Shown here piece by piece: positions 22,694-31,788 of a stretch of 40,324 nucleotides of DNA (the stretch's first letter is position 1; each line of letters starts with the position of its first letter). The stretch lies in contig JASFPT010000006.1 in assembly GCA_050115795.1 (NCBI GenBank), positions 1 to 40,324 of the forward strand, read 5' to 3'. The notes beneath the pieces were generated by a model, which had not been told where the DNA came from, did not search any database, and worked only from the letters and a program-made list of their open reading frames with translations. The DNA comes from JAIPEL01 sp050115795 (lineage in GTDB: Bacteria; Desulfobacterota; Desulfobacteria; Desulfobacterales; CAFBRK01). A program made the translations under genes and the position numbers.

Positions 22694-23980
22694 GTGTCGA
22701 AAAAAACCCCCCTTCATCCCTGGCATTTGTCACGCAATGCAAAGATGGCCGAATTTGGCGGCTACCAGATGCCCCTCTGGTATTCATCCGTCAAACAGGA
22801 GCACTTGACGGTGCTCAAGGGCGCCGGACTGTTCGACACCAGCCACATGGCGGTGGTGACCGTCCACGGTTCCGACGCCCGGAAGCTGCTACAGCTTTGC
22901 TTCACACAGGATCTGGATGCCTGCATCGGGCCCGGCAGGCGGCCCCTTCCTCCGGGGCGATGCACCTACGGGGCCTTTCTGGACGAGGCGGGCAGCGTGA
23001 TCGACGACGCCATCGTCTTTGAGCTCCGCTCGGATCGGTACATGGTCGTCGTCAACGCCGGCATGGGGGGCGACATCGCGGATCACCTGAACAGCCGCAG
23101 CGACGGGCTTGCGGCGACCATCGAAGACCTCACCGATGCGGTCGGCAAGATCGACTTGCAGGGGCCGTCTTCGGGGATCATCCTGCGGCGCATCCTTCCA
23201 AGACCCGAAGCGGTTTTTGACGCCATGGTCTACTTCTCTTTTCGGGGGACTCTGGCGCCGGGAAAAGAAGATGCCGAAGCGATAGAGCTGTCCGACGGAT
23301 CTCCGATATTGCTGTCGCGGACAGGGTACACCGGCGAATTCGGCTTTGAAATCTTTCTGCCCCCCGATCGGGTGGAGCCGGTCTGGGAAATGCTGCTGGC
23401 GGCCGGCGAACCAGAGGGCCTGATCCCCTGCGGTCTGGCAGCCCGGGACTCGCTGCGGGCCGGTGCCGTGCTTCCGTTGTCCCACCAGGACATCGGTCCG
23501 TGGCCGTTTATCCGAAACCCGTGGGAGTTCGCCCTCCCCTTCCGGCCCGACCGCAGCGGCTATACCAAGTCGTTTGTCGGCCGCCGCGCCCTGGAAGATG
23601 CCGCAGATGCGCCCTACACCTATCCATTCGTCGGCGAAGATCTCCGAAAGGTGTCGATCGCTGAACCGGCGAAAGTCTTCGACGCAGACGGAAACGACCT
23701 CGGTGTCGTGCTCACCTGCGCCACCGACGTGGGCATCGGCCGCGCCCAGGGGCGCATCTTCAGTGTCGCAAGCCCCGATGCCCCCGGGCCGTTTGATCCC
23801 AGGGGTCTGAGTTGCGGCTTTGTCCGGGTCGCAACCCCCCTGACCCCAGGGGATGCCGTCCATTTGAAGGACAACCGCCGGTCGATCCGGGCAACGATCG
23901 TGTCCGACATCCGTCCGGACCGCACCGCGCGTCGTCCCATCGAAACGATGATCCCAGAACCCGAGGAGGTAACGTCATGA
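22694..23980 (+). CDS. gcvT: Glycine cleavage system T protein (aminomethyltransferase) or close GcvT homologue
   Basis: GcvT moves the methylene group from aminomethyl-lipoyl GcvH to tetrahydrofolate and releases ammonia. The 428-residue protein starts at a GTG and has the family hallmarks HPWHLSRNAKMAEFGGYQMPLWY, FDTSHMAVV, SVIDDAIVF (the conserved Asp pair), VVNAGM and RTGYTGEFGFEIF. The usual RLEAGMxLYG segment is replaced by SLRAGAVLPLSHQDIGPWPF, and the protein is about 60 residues longer than E. coli GcvT. This may be a subgroup variation. Its stop overlaps the gcvH start (ATGA), and the position in a gcvT-H-PA-PB operon supports a true glycine-cleavage role. Confidence 0.88.
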   Translation: MSKKTPLHPWHLSRNAKMAEFGGYQMPLWYSSVKQEHLTVLKGAGLFDTSHMAVVTVHGSDARKLLQLCFTQDLDACIGPGRRPLPPGRCTYGAFLDEAGSVIDDAIVFELRSDRYMVVVNAGMGGDIADHLNSRSDGLAATIEDLTDAVGKIDLQGPSSGIILRRILPRPEAVFDAMVYFSFRGTLAPGKEDAEAIELSDGSPILLSRTGYTGEFGFEIFLPPDRVEPVWEMLLAAGEPEGLIPCGLAARDSLRAGAVLPLSHQDIGPWPFIRNPWEFALPFRPDRSGYTKSFVGRRALEDAADAPYTYPFVGEDLRKVSIAEPAKVFDADGNDLGVVLTCATDVGIGRAQGRIFSVASPDAPGPFDPRGLSCGFVRVATPLTPGDAVHLKDNRRSIRATIVSDIRPDRTARRPIETMIPEPEEVTS

Positions 23981-24384
23981 AGGAGATCGCAGAACTGCAG
24001 CTACCCGGAGACATCCGCTATGCGGAAGACCACGAGTGGGCGAAAAAACAAGGCGGGGTGATCCGCATCGGCATCTCCGACTACGCCCAGGATCAGCTCG
24101 GCGACATCGTCTTCGTCGAGCTTCCCCGGGTCGGGGACGCCCTCGGCAAGGGCGACGAATTCGGCACGGTGGAGTCGGTCAAGGCGGTCTCCGAGCTGTA
24201 CATGCCCATCGGCGGAAAGATCGCCGCCGTCAACACGGCCCTGGAAGAGGCCCCGGAGAAAGTCAACACAGAGCCCTATGCCGATGGCTGGATGATCGAA
24301 GTCGAACCGGAGGATCCGGCCGAGTTCGACGCCCTGATGGACAAGGACGCTTACCTCGAGATGCTGAAAGGATCCGCGACATGA
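23977..24384 (+). CDS. gcvH: Glycine cleavage system H protein
   Basis: GcvH is the lipoylated carrier that shuttles the aminomethyl intermediate between the P, T and L proteins. The 135-residue protein contains the lipoylation motif with Lys69 (GTVESVKAVSELYMP) and the flanking EDHEWA, GISDYAQDQLGDIVFVELP and NTEPYADGWMIEVEP segments. GAGGAGG precedes the ATG. The start overlaps gcvT and the stop overlaps gcvPA, each by four bases. Longer upstream frames are not supported. Confidence 0.96.
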   Translation: MKEIAELQLPGDIRYAEDHEWAKKQGGVIRIGISDYAQDQLGDIVFVELPRVGDALGKGDEFGTVESVKAVSELYMPIGGKIAAVNTALEEAPEKVNTEPYADGWMIEVEPEDPAEFDALMDKDAYLEMLKGSAT

Positions 24385-25715
24385 GATATTTACCCCACAC
24401 CGATGCAGAGATCGAAGAGATGCTCCAGGCGGTCGGGGTCGACAGCCTCCGGGAGCTGTTCTCCCCGATCCCCGAGAGCTGCTGCACGCTCACCCAGCTT
24501 GACCTTCCCGAGCCGTTCACCGAATGGGAGCTGGACCAGCACATGCAGGCGCTGGCCGGCACCATGGCGGTGTCGCCGGAATACAAGGTGTTTCTGGGGG
24601 CCGGCAGCTATGCGCACCACATCCCGGCCGCGGCCTCCTACGTGCTGTCGCGGGGGGAGTTCGTGACCGCCTATACCCCGTACCAGCCGGAGGTGAGCCA
24701 GGGCACCCTGCAGGCCATCTACGAATACCAGACCCTGGTCACCCGGCTGCTGGGGATGGATGTGGCCAATGCCTCGATGTACGACGGGGCCTCGGCGCTG
24801 GCAGAGGCGCTGCTCATGGCCGTTCGCATGACCCGCAGGGGCAAGGTGGCCGTTTCGGCCGCCATACACCCTTTGTACCGGAAAGTGGTGGAAACCTATT
24901 TTGCCCCCACCGGCTACCAGGTGGTTGAACTGCCGTTCGGAGAAGACGGCCGGACCGACCTGTCCGGCGTCGGCAGCCCCGGGGAGCTTGCAGCGGTGGC
25001 CGTTCAGTCACCCAATTTCTTCGGGTGCGTGGAAGACCTTGAAGCGGCGGCAACGGCAGCCCATCAGGATGACAAGACCCTGTTCATCGTCGGCTTCAGC
25101 GAGCCGCTGGCCTACGGCCTGTATCGGAACCCGGGCAGCCAGGGGGCCGACATCTCCTGCGGCGAAGGTCAAAGCTTCGGCATTCCCCGCTCCTACGGCG
25201 GACCGGGGCTGGGCATGTTCGCCGCAAAGCAAAAGTGCCTTCGCCAGATGCCCGGGCGGCTCATCGGCAAAACCACCGACGCCGACGGCCGACGCGGGTT
25301 CGTCCTGACCCTGGCCACGCGGGAGCAGCACATCCGCCGGGAGAAGGCCACCTCCAACATCTGCTCCAACCAGGGTCTTTGCGCCACGGCCGCCGCCGTC
25401 TACATGGCCGCCCTGGGGGGCACCGGCATCCGGCAGCTGGCCCGGCTCAACTACGACAAGAGCGAATACCTGAAATCCTCCCTGAAGGCGGCGGGGGTGT
25501 CGATCCCCTTTTCTTCGGCCACCTTCAACGAGTTTGTGGCCGACTTCGGCGAAGGGTTCGAATCGACCTGGAAGGCCCTGCTGGCGAAAAAGATCGTCGC
25601 CGGCCTTCCCCTGGGAGACTTTTACCCGGAAATGAAGGGCCGATACCTGCTCTGCGTCACCGAAACCCACGCCAAGGAAGACCTCGACGCCCTGGTCAAG
25701 GAGGTGTCCCCATGA
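24381..25715 (+). CDS. gcvPA: Glycine dehydrogenase (decarboxylating) subunit 1
   Basis: This is the N-terminal half of the split P protein. With subunit 2 it decarboxylates glycine on pyridoxal phosphate. The 444-residue product begins MRYLPHTDAEIEEMLQAVG and carries the conserved FLGAGSYAHHIPAA, TAYTPYQPEVSQGTLQ, YDGASALAEA and TSNICSNQGLCATAAAVYM segments. The ATG overlaps the gcvH stop and the TGA overlaps the gcvPB start, so stoichiometric translation is expected. The split form is typical of Gram-positives, archaea and many anaerobic Proteobacteria. Confidence 0.95.
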   Translation: MRYLPHTDAEIEEMLQAVGVDSLRELFSPIPESCCTLTQLDLPEPFTEWELDQHMQALAGTMAVSPEYKVFLGAGSYAHHIPAAASYVLSRGEFVTAYTPYQPEVSQGTLQAIYEYQTLVTRLLGMDVANASMYDGASALAEALLMAVRMTRRGKVAVSAAIHPLYRKVVETYFAPTGYQVVELPFGEDGRTDLSGVGSPGELAAVAVQSPNFFGCVEDLEAAATAAHQDDKTLFIVGFSEPLAYGLYRNPGSQGADISCGEGQSFGIPRSYGGPGLGMFAAKQKCLRQMPGRLIGKTTDADGRRGFVLTLATREQHIRREKATSNICSNQGLCATAAAVYMAALGGTGIRQLARLNYDKSEYLKSSLKAAGVSIPFSSATFNEFVADFGEGFESTWKALLAKKIVAGLPLGDFYPEMKGRYLLCVTETHAKEDLDALVKEVSP

Positions 25716-27169
25716 AAGAGACCGTCGGCACCAACGGACTGATCTTCAACGAGCCGCTGTTGTGGGAAAAAGGCGTCGCCGGCCGCACCGGTTTTTCCAT
25801 GCCCCGCCGGGACGTGGACCCCGCGCCGGTCGATGAAAACCTGGCCGGAGACGGGCCCGACTTTCCGGACCTGAGCGAAGTCGACCTGGTCCGGCACTAC
25901 GTGCGCCTTTCCCAGTGGAACTTTTCCGTGGACAACGGCATGTATCCGCTGGGCTCCTGCACCATGAAATACAACCCCAAGACCAACGAGCGGCAGGCAT
26001 CGCTTCCGGGCATCGCCGGGGCCCACCCGCTGCTGCCCGAATCCCTGTGCCAGGGAACCCTGCAGCTGATGCACGCGCTTTCCAGGTACCTTTGCCGCAT
26101 CACCGGCATGGACGCGGTCAGCCTCCAGCCGGCGGCCGGGGCCCACGGCGAGCTGACCGGCATGCTGATCATCCATGCCCACCACGCCGCCAAGGGCCAA
26201 AAGCGCTCCAAGATCCTCATTCCCGACACGGCCCACGGCACCAATCCGGCCAGCGCCTCGCTGTGCGGGTTCGCCTCGATTCCGCTGGCCTCCAACGAAA
26301 AGGGAATGCTCGATCCGGCCGCCGTGGCCGAACTCATGGACGAGGACACCGCCGGCATCATGGTGACCAATCCCAACACCCTCGGCCTGTTCGAAGAGAA
26401 CATCGTCGAGGTGGCCAGAATCGTCCACGGCAAGGGCGGCCTGGTCTACTGCGACGGGGCGAACATGAACGCACTCATGGGCCAGGTCAACATGGCCGAC
26501 AGCGGTGTGGACGTGCTTCACCTGAACCTGCACAAGACCTTTTCCACCCCCCACGGCGGGGGCGGGCCGGGAGCGGGCCCGGTCTGCGTGACCAAGGCCC
26601 TGGAGCGGTTTCTGCCGGTGCCGCGGGTGGTGGAAGAAAACGGCCGATACGCCTTTTCCTGGGACCACCCCCAGTCGGTGGGCAAACTCCACGCCTTCTG
26701 GGGCAACTTCGGGATCCTGGTCCGGGCCTACAGCTACATCCGTTCCATGGGCGGCGAGCACCTGAAAAAGGCGTCTCAGCTTGCCGTGCTTAACGCCAAC
26801 TACATCAAGGAGCGGCTCAAGGGCACCTACCACCTGCCCTACGACCGGCCCTGCATGCACGAGTGCGTCTTTACCGACAAGCACCAGCAGGCTTGCAAGG
26901 TGTCGACCCTGGACATTGCAAAGCGCCTCATGGAATACGGGTTTCATCCCCCCACGGTCTATTTTCCGCTGGTGGTCTCCGGCGCCCTGATGATTGAGCC
27001 GACCGAAACCGAATGCAAGGCGGACCTGGACCGCTTCATCGATGCCATGAAGGCGATCGATGCAGAGGCCAGGGAAAACCCGGACCTGCTCCACGAAGCG
27101 CCGAGAATCCCCAAGGTCCGGCGCCTCGACGAGGTGACCGCGGCAAGAAAGCCGTGCCTGAAGGACTAG
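25712..27169 (+). CDS. gcvPB: Glycine dehydrogenase (decarboxylating) subunit 2
   Basis: This is the PLP-bearing half of the split glycine dehydrogenase, 485 residues. The cofactor lysine is Lys275 in HLNLHKTFSTPHGGGGPG. Other conserved parts are FSVDNGMYPLGSCTMKYNPK, PAAGAHGELTG, IPDTAHGTNPASA and VYCDGANMNA. The ATG at 25712 overlaps the gcvPA stop. It is the last gene of the operon and is followed by a strong terminator. The fourth component, lipoamide dehydrogenase (GcvL), is not encoded in the window and must be supplied from elsewhere. Confidence 0.95.
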   Translation: MKETVGTNGLIFNEPLLWEKGVAGRTGFSMPRRDVDPAPVDENLAGDGPDFPDLSEVDLVRHYVRLSQWNFSVDNGMYPLGSCTMKYNPKTNERQASLPGIAGAHPLLPESLCQGTLQLMHALSRYLCRITGMDAVSLQPAAGAHGELTGMLIIHAHHAAKGQKRSKILIPDTAHGTNPASASLCGFASIPLASNEKGMLDPAAVAELMDEDTAGIMVTNPNTLGLFEENIVEVARIVHGKGGLVYCDGANMNALMGQVNMADSGVDVLHLNLHKTFSTPHGGGGPGAGPVCVTKALERFLPVPRVVEENGRYAFSWDHPQSVGKLHAFWGNFGILVRAYSYIRSMGGEHLKKASQLAVLNANYIKERLKGTYHLPYDRPCMHECVFTDKHQQACKVSTLDIAKRLMEYGFHPPTVYFPLVVSGALMIEPTETECKADLDRFIDAMKAIDAEARENPDLLHEAPRIPKVRRLDEVTAARKPCLKD

Positions 27170-27232
27170 ACGCTTTGCGCCGCCGGAAAGCTGGGATGCC
27201 GGGAAGCTAGTCGGCGAAACAAAAAAATGCAT

Positions 27233-27276
27233 AAAAAAGGGGGCCGCATGCAGACGGCAAAGCGGCCCCTTTTTTT
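27233..27276. terminator. Bidirectional intrinsic terminator between gcvPB and etfA
   Basis: GGGGCCGC (27240-27247) pairs with GCGGCCCC (27262-27269). The stem is extended by A-tract/T-tract pairing to about 14 bp, with a 14-base loop. Runs of A before and T after make it functional on both strands for the convergent gcv and etf operons. Confidence 0.85.
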
Positions 27277-27395
27277 CTGTGGATCATTTGCGGGCAGATG
27301 CTTTCCCGCATCCCAGCCTCCCGGCGTCCCGGCCGGAAAAACGAAGGGGGCACGGCATTTCGCCGCGACCCCCTGTTTACAATCGCAAAGCGGTC

Positions 27396-28364
27396 TTATT
27401 GCTGTTTTTTGATCTCCTCGATAATGGCCGGAATCACCTCGTGCAGGTCTCCGATCACGCCCCAGTCGGCCTTGGCAAAAAAGGGCGCCTCCGGATCCTT
27501 GTTGATCACCAGAATCCGCTTGGCCCCCTTGCACCCGACCAGGTGCTGGATGGCGCCGCTGATCCCGCAGGGGATATACAGATCCGGTGCGATCCGGTTT
27601 CCGGTAAGCCCGATCTGGTCCGAGTGGGGCCGCCACCCGTTGTTGGTGGCCACCCGCGAGCCGCCCACAGCGCCCCCCACCAGCTCGGCCAGTTTTTCGA
27701 GCACTCCGTAGCCCTCCGGACTTCCCACCCCCCTTCCACCGCCGATCACCACCGGCGCGTTTTTGAGGGTGATTCCTTCGACGACCTCTTCTTCCAGGCG
27801 GACCATCTTCACCCGCAGGTCCCGGTCCTCCAGCGAGGGGGTAAACGTCTCCACCGACGGCTCGACCGGGGCGGCGGCTTGCTCCGGGGTCACCACGTGA
27901 AGGCCCACGCTCATCAGTTTCGGTTCTTTTTCGAGCCGGGCCTCCTCCAGCAGACTGCTGCCCCACCGCAGACGGGTGATCTCGAAGGGATCGATTCCGC
28001 GAATCTCGGCACAGTTGGAGGCCATGGGAAGATCGGCGAAGGCCGCGGCATGGGCGAGAATTTCGTTTCCCCGGTCGGTGCTGGGGGCCAGCACCACCGA
28101 AGGCTCCTTGGCTTCGATGAGTTGGAGCAGGGCCCGGCCGAAGGCCTCCGGGGCGTAGGCGTCGAGGCGCTCGTGGCCGATCTGTATGACCGAAGCCGCC
28201 CCGAAGGCTCCCGCCTCCCGGACCAGATCCGGCTCTGCCGCTTCAAAGGCCACGGCCGCCACGGGGGCGCCGATCCGGCCGGCCAACTCCCGGGAGAAGG
28301 TAAGCATCTGCCGGGAGGCGTCGGCCAGTTGTCCTTGATCGGTTTCGATGATGGCAAGAATCAT
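27396..28364 (-). CDS. etfA: Electron transfer flavoprotein alpha subunit
   Basis: EtfA holds the FAD of the EtfAB heterodimer, which takes electrons from flavin dehydrogenases. The 322-residue protein has the N-terminal alpha/beta domain and the C-terminal FAD domain with VIGGGRGVGSPEGYGVLEKLAE, GLTGNRIAPDLYIPCGISGAIQH and a VINKDPEAPFFAKADWGVIGDL block. It is separated from etfB by two bases and lies at the end of a gntR-dehydrogenase-etfB-etfA operon. The dehydrogenase just upstream is therefore its likely electron donor. Confidence 0.95.
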   Translation of the reverse strand: MILAIIETDQGQLADASRQMLTFSRELAGRIGAPVAAVAFEAAEPDLVREAGAFGAASVIQIGHERLDAYAPEAFGRALLQLIEAKEPSVVLAPSTDRGNEILAHAAAFADLPMASNCAEIRGIDPFEITRLRWGSSLLEEARLEKEPKLMSVGLHVVTPEQAAAPVEPSVETFTPSLEDRDLRVKMVRLEEEVVEGITLKNAPVVIGGGRGVGSPEGYGVLEKLAELVGGAVGGSRVATNNGWRPHSDQIGLTGNRIAPDLYIPCGISGAIQHLVGCKGAKRILVINKDPEAPFFAKADWGVIGDLHEVIPAIIEEIKKQQ

Positions 28365-28366
28365 GG

Positions 28367-29122
28367 CTAAATCACCTCCAGGGATTTGAGCAGTTCGACG
28401 ACCTTCGGCGCGGCCGCCGCACCTTCGCCCAGAATCTCGGCCTCTTTTTTGATCTCCGGCGGCAGCCGGAGCGCCTGCATCTGGAGCTGTGCGCCGGCTC
28501 TTTGCGGTGCGGCGCGGTCCACCGGCTTTTTCTTTGCCTTCATGGTGCCGCGGAGGCTCGGGTACCGGGGCAGGTTGATCCCCTCCTTGACGGTGATCAC
28601 CGCCGGCAGGTCGACCTCGTAGACCTCCCAGCCCGCATCGACCTCCCGCTTGACCACGGCCCGGCCGTCCTTGATCTCCAGCGCCTTGACGCCGGTGACG
28701 CAGGGAAGGTCCAGGGCATGGGCCACCCGCACGCCCACCTGAAAATCGCCGGTATCGGCCGCCTCGTTGCCGAAGAGGAAAAGGTCGTAGGCGATCTGCC
28801 CGCTTTGGACCGCGTCGACGATGGCCCGGGCGGTTTCACCCGGATCCCACTCGCCGTCTTCCACCTGGAGCAGCACGCTCCGGTCCACGCCACGGGCAAG
28901 AGAGTCGCGCAGTTGCTCTTCGGCCTTGTCCGGGCCCAGGGTCAGCACCGTGGCGCTGCCGCCGCCGGCCTCCACCAGCCGGACGGCCTCTTCCACCGCG
29001 CACTCCTCGTGGGGGCTGATCGTAAAACCCAGATTCTTGGTGGCGATCGCCCGCTTATCTTCGGTGAGGTCGAACTTGGCGCCGATATCCGGCACCCGCT
29101 TGATGCAAACCAGGACATTCAT
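28367..29122 (-). CDS. etfB: Electron transfer flavoprotein beta subunit
   Basis: EtfB pairs with EtfA and usually binds AMP (or a second FAD in bifurcating types). The 251-residue protein starts MNVLVCIKRVPD and has ISPHEECAVEEAVRLVE, VLTLGPDKAEEQLRDSLARG, FLFGNEAADTGDFQVGVRVAHAL and the family segment LPAVITVKEGINLPRYPSLRG. Because the neighbouring genes are a sarcosine/dimethylglycine dehydrogenase-like protein and a membrane Etf oxidoreductase, I expect an ordinary, non-bifurcating electron carrier. The cofactor type cannot be proved by eye. Confidence 0.94.
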   Translation of the reverse strand: MNVLVCIKRVPDIGAKFDLTEDKRAIATKNLGFTISPHEECAVEEAVRLVEAGGGSATVLTLGPDKAEEQLRDSLARGVDRSVLLQVEDGEWDPGETARAIVDAVQSGQIAYDLFLFGNEAADTGDFQVGVRVAHALDLPCVTGVKALEIKDGRAVVKREVDAGWEVYEVDLPAVITVKEGINLPRYPSLRGTMKAKKKPVDRAAPQRAGAQLQMQALRLPPEIKKEAEILGEGAAAAPKVVELLKSLEVI

Positions 29123-29135
29123 GGAGCCTCTCCTT

Positions 29136-31652
29136 CTATCCTTTCATCCGCTCGTTTTCCGGATCGAACAGCGGCGTGGAGCCCACCGCCGCCACGGTCA
29201 CCGGAAATTTTTCTGCAAAGTATTCCACCTGGAGGCTGGTGCCGACCTTGGCATATTCGGGCGGCAGATAGGCCATCAGCAGAAACTTGCCCAGAGACGG
29301 TCCGGCCCCGGAGCTGGTGCTGTAAGAACGCCGGCCCTTGCGGTCGATGATCGGCTTGCCGTCTTCGGTGAGCACCGGCACATGGCCGATCATGTATCGC
29401 TTTTCCCCGCTCGAGGAGGTGTGGTCGTCTACGGTCAGGGTGCACAGCACCGCAGCCGGCTCCTGGCCCCGGGCCTCGAGGTAGGCTTCTTTTCCGATGA
29501 AGTCCTGGGCCTTGACTTTCGGCTTGGCCATGGCCGCCTCCACCGGATTGTACTCGGTGTCCATGTCGTTTCCGTACAGGCGGTAGCTTTTTTCCAGCCG
29601 CGCGGTGGTGCCGTAGACGCCGATGCCGGCGGGGACGACACCGAATTTCTGGCCGGCCTCCCAGCAGATGTCCCAGAGGCGCTGGCCCTGCTCGAAGGGG
29701 GCGTAGATCTCCCAGCCCAGTTCGCCGACGTAGGAGATGCGAAGCGCCCAGACCTCGATCTCGTTGATGCGCAGCCGCTTGGCCGTGGCAAAGGGAAAGC
29801 CCGCATCGGAGACGTCGTCGTCGGTGACGGCGGCCAGCAGATCCCGGGCAGAAGGCCCCCACAGCCCCAGGGTGCACAGTGCCGAGGTCTGGTCGCAGAG
29901 CTGCACCGAACCGTCCTCGGGCAGGTTGTCGCAGAACCACTTTTTGTCGACGCCCCCGTGTCCGCCGCCGGTCGTGATCCGAAACCGGTCCGGGGCCAGG
30001 CGGGCGATCATCAGGTCGGACCGGATGCCGCCTCGGGGGTTGAGCAGCAGGGTGTAGACCGCCTTTCCGGGCGCCACGTCCATCTGGGAGACGGCCAGGC
30101 GCTGGATGTAGTCCAGCGCGCCGGGGCCCGACACGTCGAAGACGGCAAGGGCGCTCAGGTCGATCATGGCCACCCGGTCGCGCATGGCCAGGTGCTCGGC
30201 GTTGATGATGGGCGACCACCACCGGGCGTCCCATTCGTTGGGCCGGTTGTTGATCCGGTCCTTGAACTCTTCCAGCAGCTTCTGGTTCGATTCGTACCAC
30301 TGGGGCCGCTCCCATCCGGCGGTTTCAAAGTAGACGGCCCCCAGTTCCTGGGTCCGGGCATGGAAAGGGCTGAGCCGGACATTACGCGACGAAGCCCACT
30401 GCTCGGAGGGGTGGACGATGCCGTAGGTCTTGTTGAAGCCCTCAGAAGCCCGGGCCCAGACGTGGCTTTTGGTCCGGGCATAGGGATAGAAGCGGGCGAT
30501 GTCGACCTCGTTGGGGTCGATCTCCGAAGCGCCGTCGGTCATCCACTCGGCCACCATGCGCCCGATGCCGGGGCCCTCCTTGATCCAGACGGCCGCAACC
30601 GACCAGAGCCCCTTGACTTCCGGCGTTTCGCCGATTACCGGGCCGGCGTCCGGGGTCAGGGAAATCAGTCCGTTGATGGCGTACTGAATCTCCACCTGGT
30701 CGTTGTCGAGCATCTCGGGCAGCAGCTCCAGGGCGTCTTCCAGCTGGGGATCGAAATCCTCCTTGGTAAACGGCATCTCCGTCGGAGACAGCTTGGCTTC
30801 TTCGATGGAAGGGATCTCGTCGGGGTCGTAGAGAATCGGCCGGTGGGCATAGGAGCCGATCTCCAGGTTCGCCGCCGCCTGGCGTTCGTACATCAGCGTG
30901 CTCATGTCCCGCAGGATCGGGTATTCGATTTCGCCCTTGGCCTCGGCGAACTGGGGCACCGGGCCGGCGTCGATCATCTGGTGAGCCACCGGCGCCAGGG
31001 GAATGGAGGCGCCGGCCATCTCGGCGATGCGCGGGCTCCAGACTCCGCAGGCCACGATAACCGTTTCGACCTCGATCCGGCCCCGGGTGGTTTCCACCGC
31101 CTTGACACGGCCGTTTTCCACGTCGATGCCGAGCACCTCGGTGTTGGCAAACACCTCCAGCGCACCCATTTCCTGGGCCTTTTCCCGCATGATGGTGCCG
31201 GCCCGAAGCGAGTCGACCACCCCGACAGAGGGGGTGTAAAATCCGCCCAGGATCTTTTCCCTGTTGACCCAGGGAAAGAGCTTGAGCACGCCGTCCGGGT
31301 CGAGCAGTTCGGCCTCGATGCCCCAGCACTTGGCCGAGGCCACGCGGCGCTTTAGCTCTTCCCACCGCTCCTGGGTCTGGGCCAGTTCGATGCCGCCGCA
31401 CTCCCGGTGCACCCCCATCTCCTTGTACTGCTCCTGGCTGTCGCGGGTGATCTGGGTCATGGCCTTGCCGTGGTCGACCGGAAAGATGAAATTCGAGGCG
31501 TGGCCGGTGGAACCGCCCGGGTTGGGCAGCGGCCCCTTGTCGACCATCACCATGTCCTTCCAGCCTTTTTTCGCCAGATGGTAGGAAACCGAGTTGCCCA
31601 CAATGCCGGCCCCGATGATGATCACCTTCGCCTTTTCCGGTAACGTACGCAT
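29136..31652 (-). CDS. Dimethylglycine/sarcosine dehydrogenase-like flavoprotein with GcvT domain
   Basis: This two-domain protein has 838 residues. The N-terminal DAO-type FAD oxidoreductase (about 1-400) has GAGIVG at 14-19 and GGSTGHASN, whose His51 aligns with the histidine that binds FAD covalently in dimethylglycine dehydrogenases. The C-terminal GcvT-like, folate-binding part (about 440-830) includes SYVGELGWEIYAP. Known relatives oxidise N-methyl groups of dimethylglycine or sarcosine and load the carbon on tetrahydrofolate as methylene-THF, passing electrons to ETF. The etfB-etfA genes directly downstream (13-base gap) fit this. Which N-methyl amine is used is not determined. GGAAGGAG precedes the ATG. 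Confidence 0.88.
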   Translation of the reverse strand: MRTLPEKAKVIIIGAGIVGNSVSYHLAKKGWKDMVMVDKGPLPNPGGSTGHASNFIFPVDHGKAMTQITRDSQEQYKEMGVHRECGGIELAQTQERWEELKRRVASAKCWGIEAELLDPDGVLKLFPWVNREKILGGFYTPSVGVVDSLRAGTIMREKAQEMGALEVFANTEVLGIDVENGRVKAVETTRGRIEVETVIVACGVWSPRIAEMAGASIPLAPVAHQMIDAGPVPQFAEAKGEIEYPILRDMSTLMYERQAAANLEIGSYAHRPILYDPDEIPSIEEAKLSPTEMPFTKEDFDPQLEDALELLPEMLDNDQVEIQYAINGLISLTPDAGPVIGETPEVKGLWSVAAVWIKEGPGIGRMVAEWMTDGASEIDPNEVDIARFYPYARTKSHVWARASEGFNKTYGIVHPSEQWASSRNVRLSPFHARTQELGAVYFETAGWERPQWYESNQKLLEEFKDRINNRPNEWDARWWSPIINAEHLAMRDRVAMIDLSALAVFDVSGPGALDYIQRLAVSQMDVAPGKAVYTLLLNPRGGIRSDLMIARLAPDRFRITTGGGHGGVDKKWFCDNLPEDGSVQLCDQTSALCTLGLWGPSARDLLAAVTDDDVSDAGFPFATAKRLRINEIEVWALRISYVGELGWEIYAPFEQGQRLWDICWEAGQKFGVVPAGIGVYGTTARLEKSYRLYGNDMDTEYNPVEAAMAKPKVKAQDFIGKEAYLEARGQEPAAVLCTLTVDDHTSSSGEKRYMIGHVPVLTEDGKPIIDRKGRRSYSTSSGAGPSLGKFLLMAYLPPEYAKVGTSLQVEYFAEKFPVTVAAVGSTPLFDPENERMKG

Positions 31653-31788
31653 GATGATGCTCCTTCCCTGAACTTCGCTCTGTTTTGGGTTTGCCGATCT
31701 GAGTTTTGGAAAGATTTTCCCGTTTTACTTTTTCCCGGATGGAAGGCCCCTGCCGGCGCACGGGGACCGCCCCTGCCGGCCATCGCTC

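Noticed and set aside
25622..27232. A 536-codon minus-strand open frame
   Set aside because: It is antisense to gcvPB, whose conserved motifs and overlaps are unmistakable. The frame has no recognisable domain.
28821..31355. An 844-codon open frame on the plus strand
   Set aside because: It lies antisense to the DMGDH-like and etfB genes, has low-complexity Gly/His/Asp-rich composition and no family motifs. High GC content keeps the antisense frame open.
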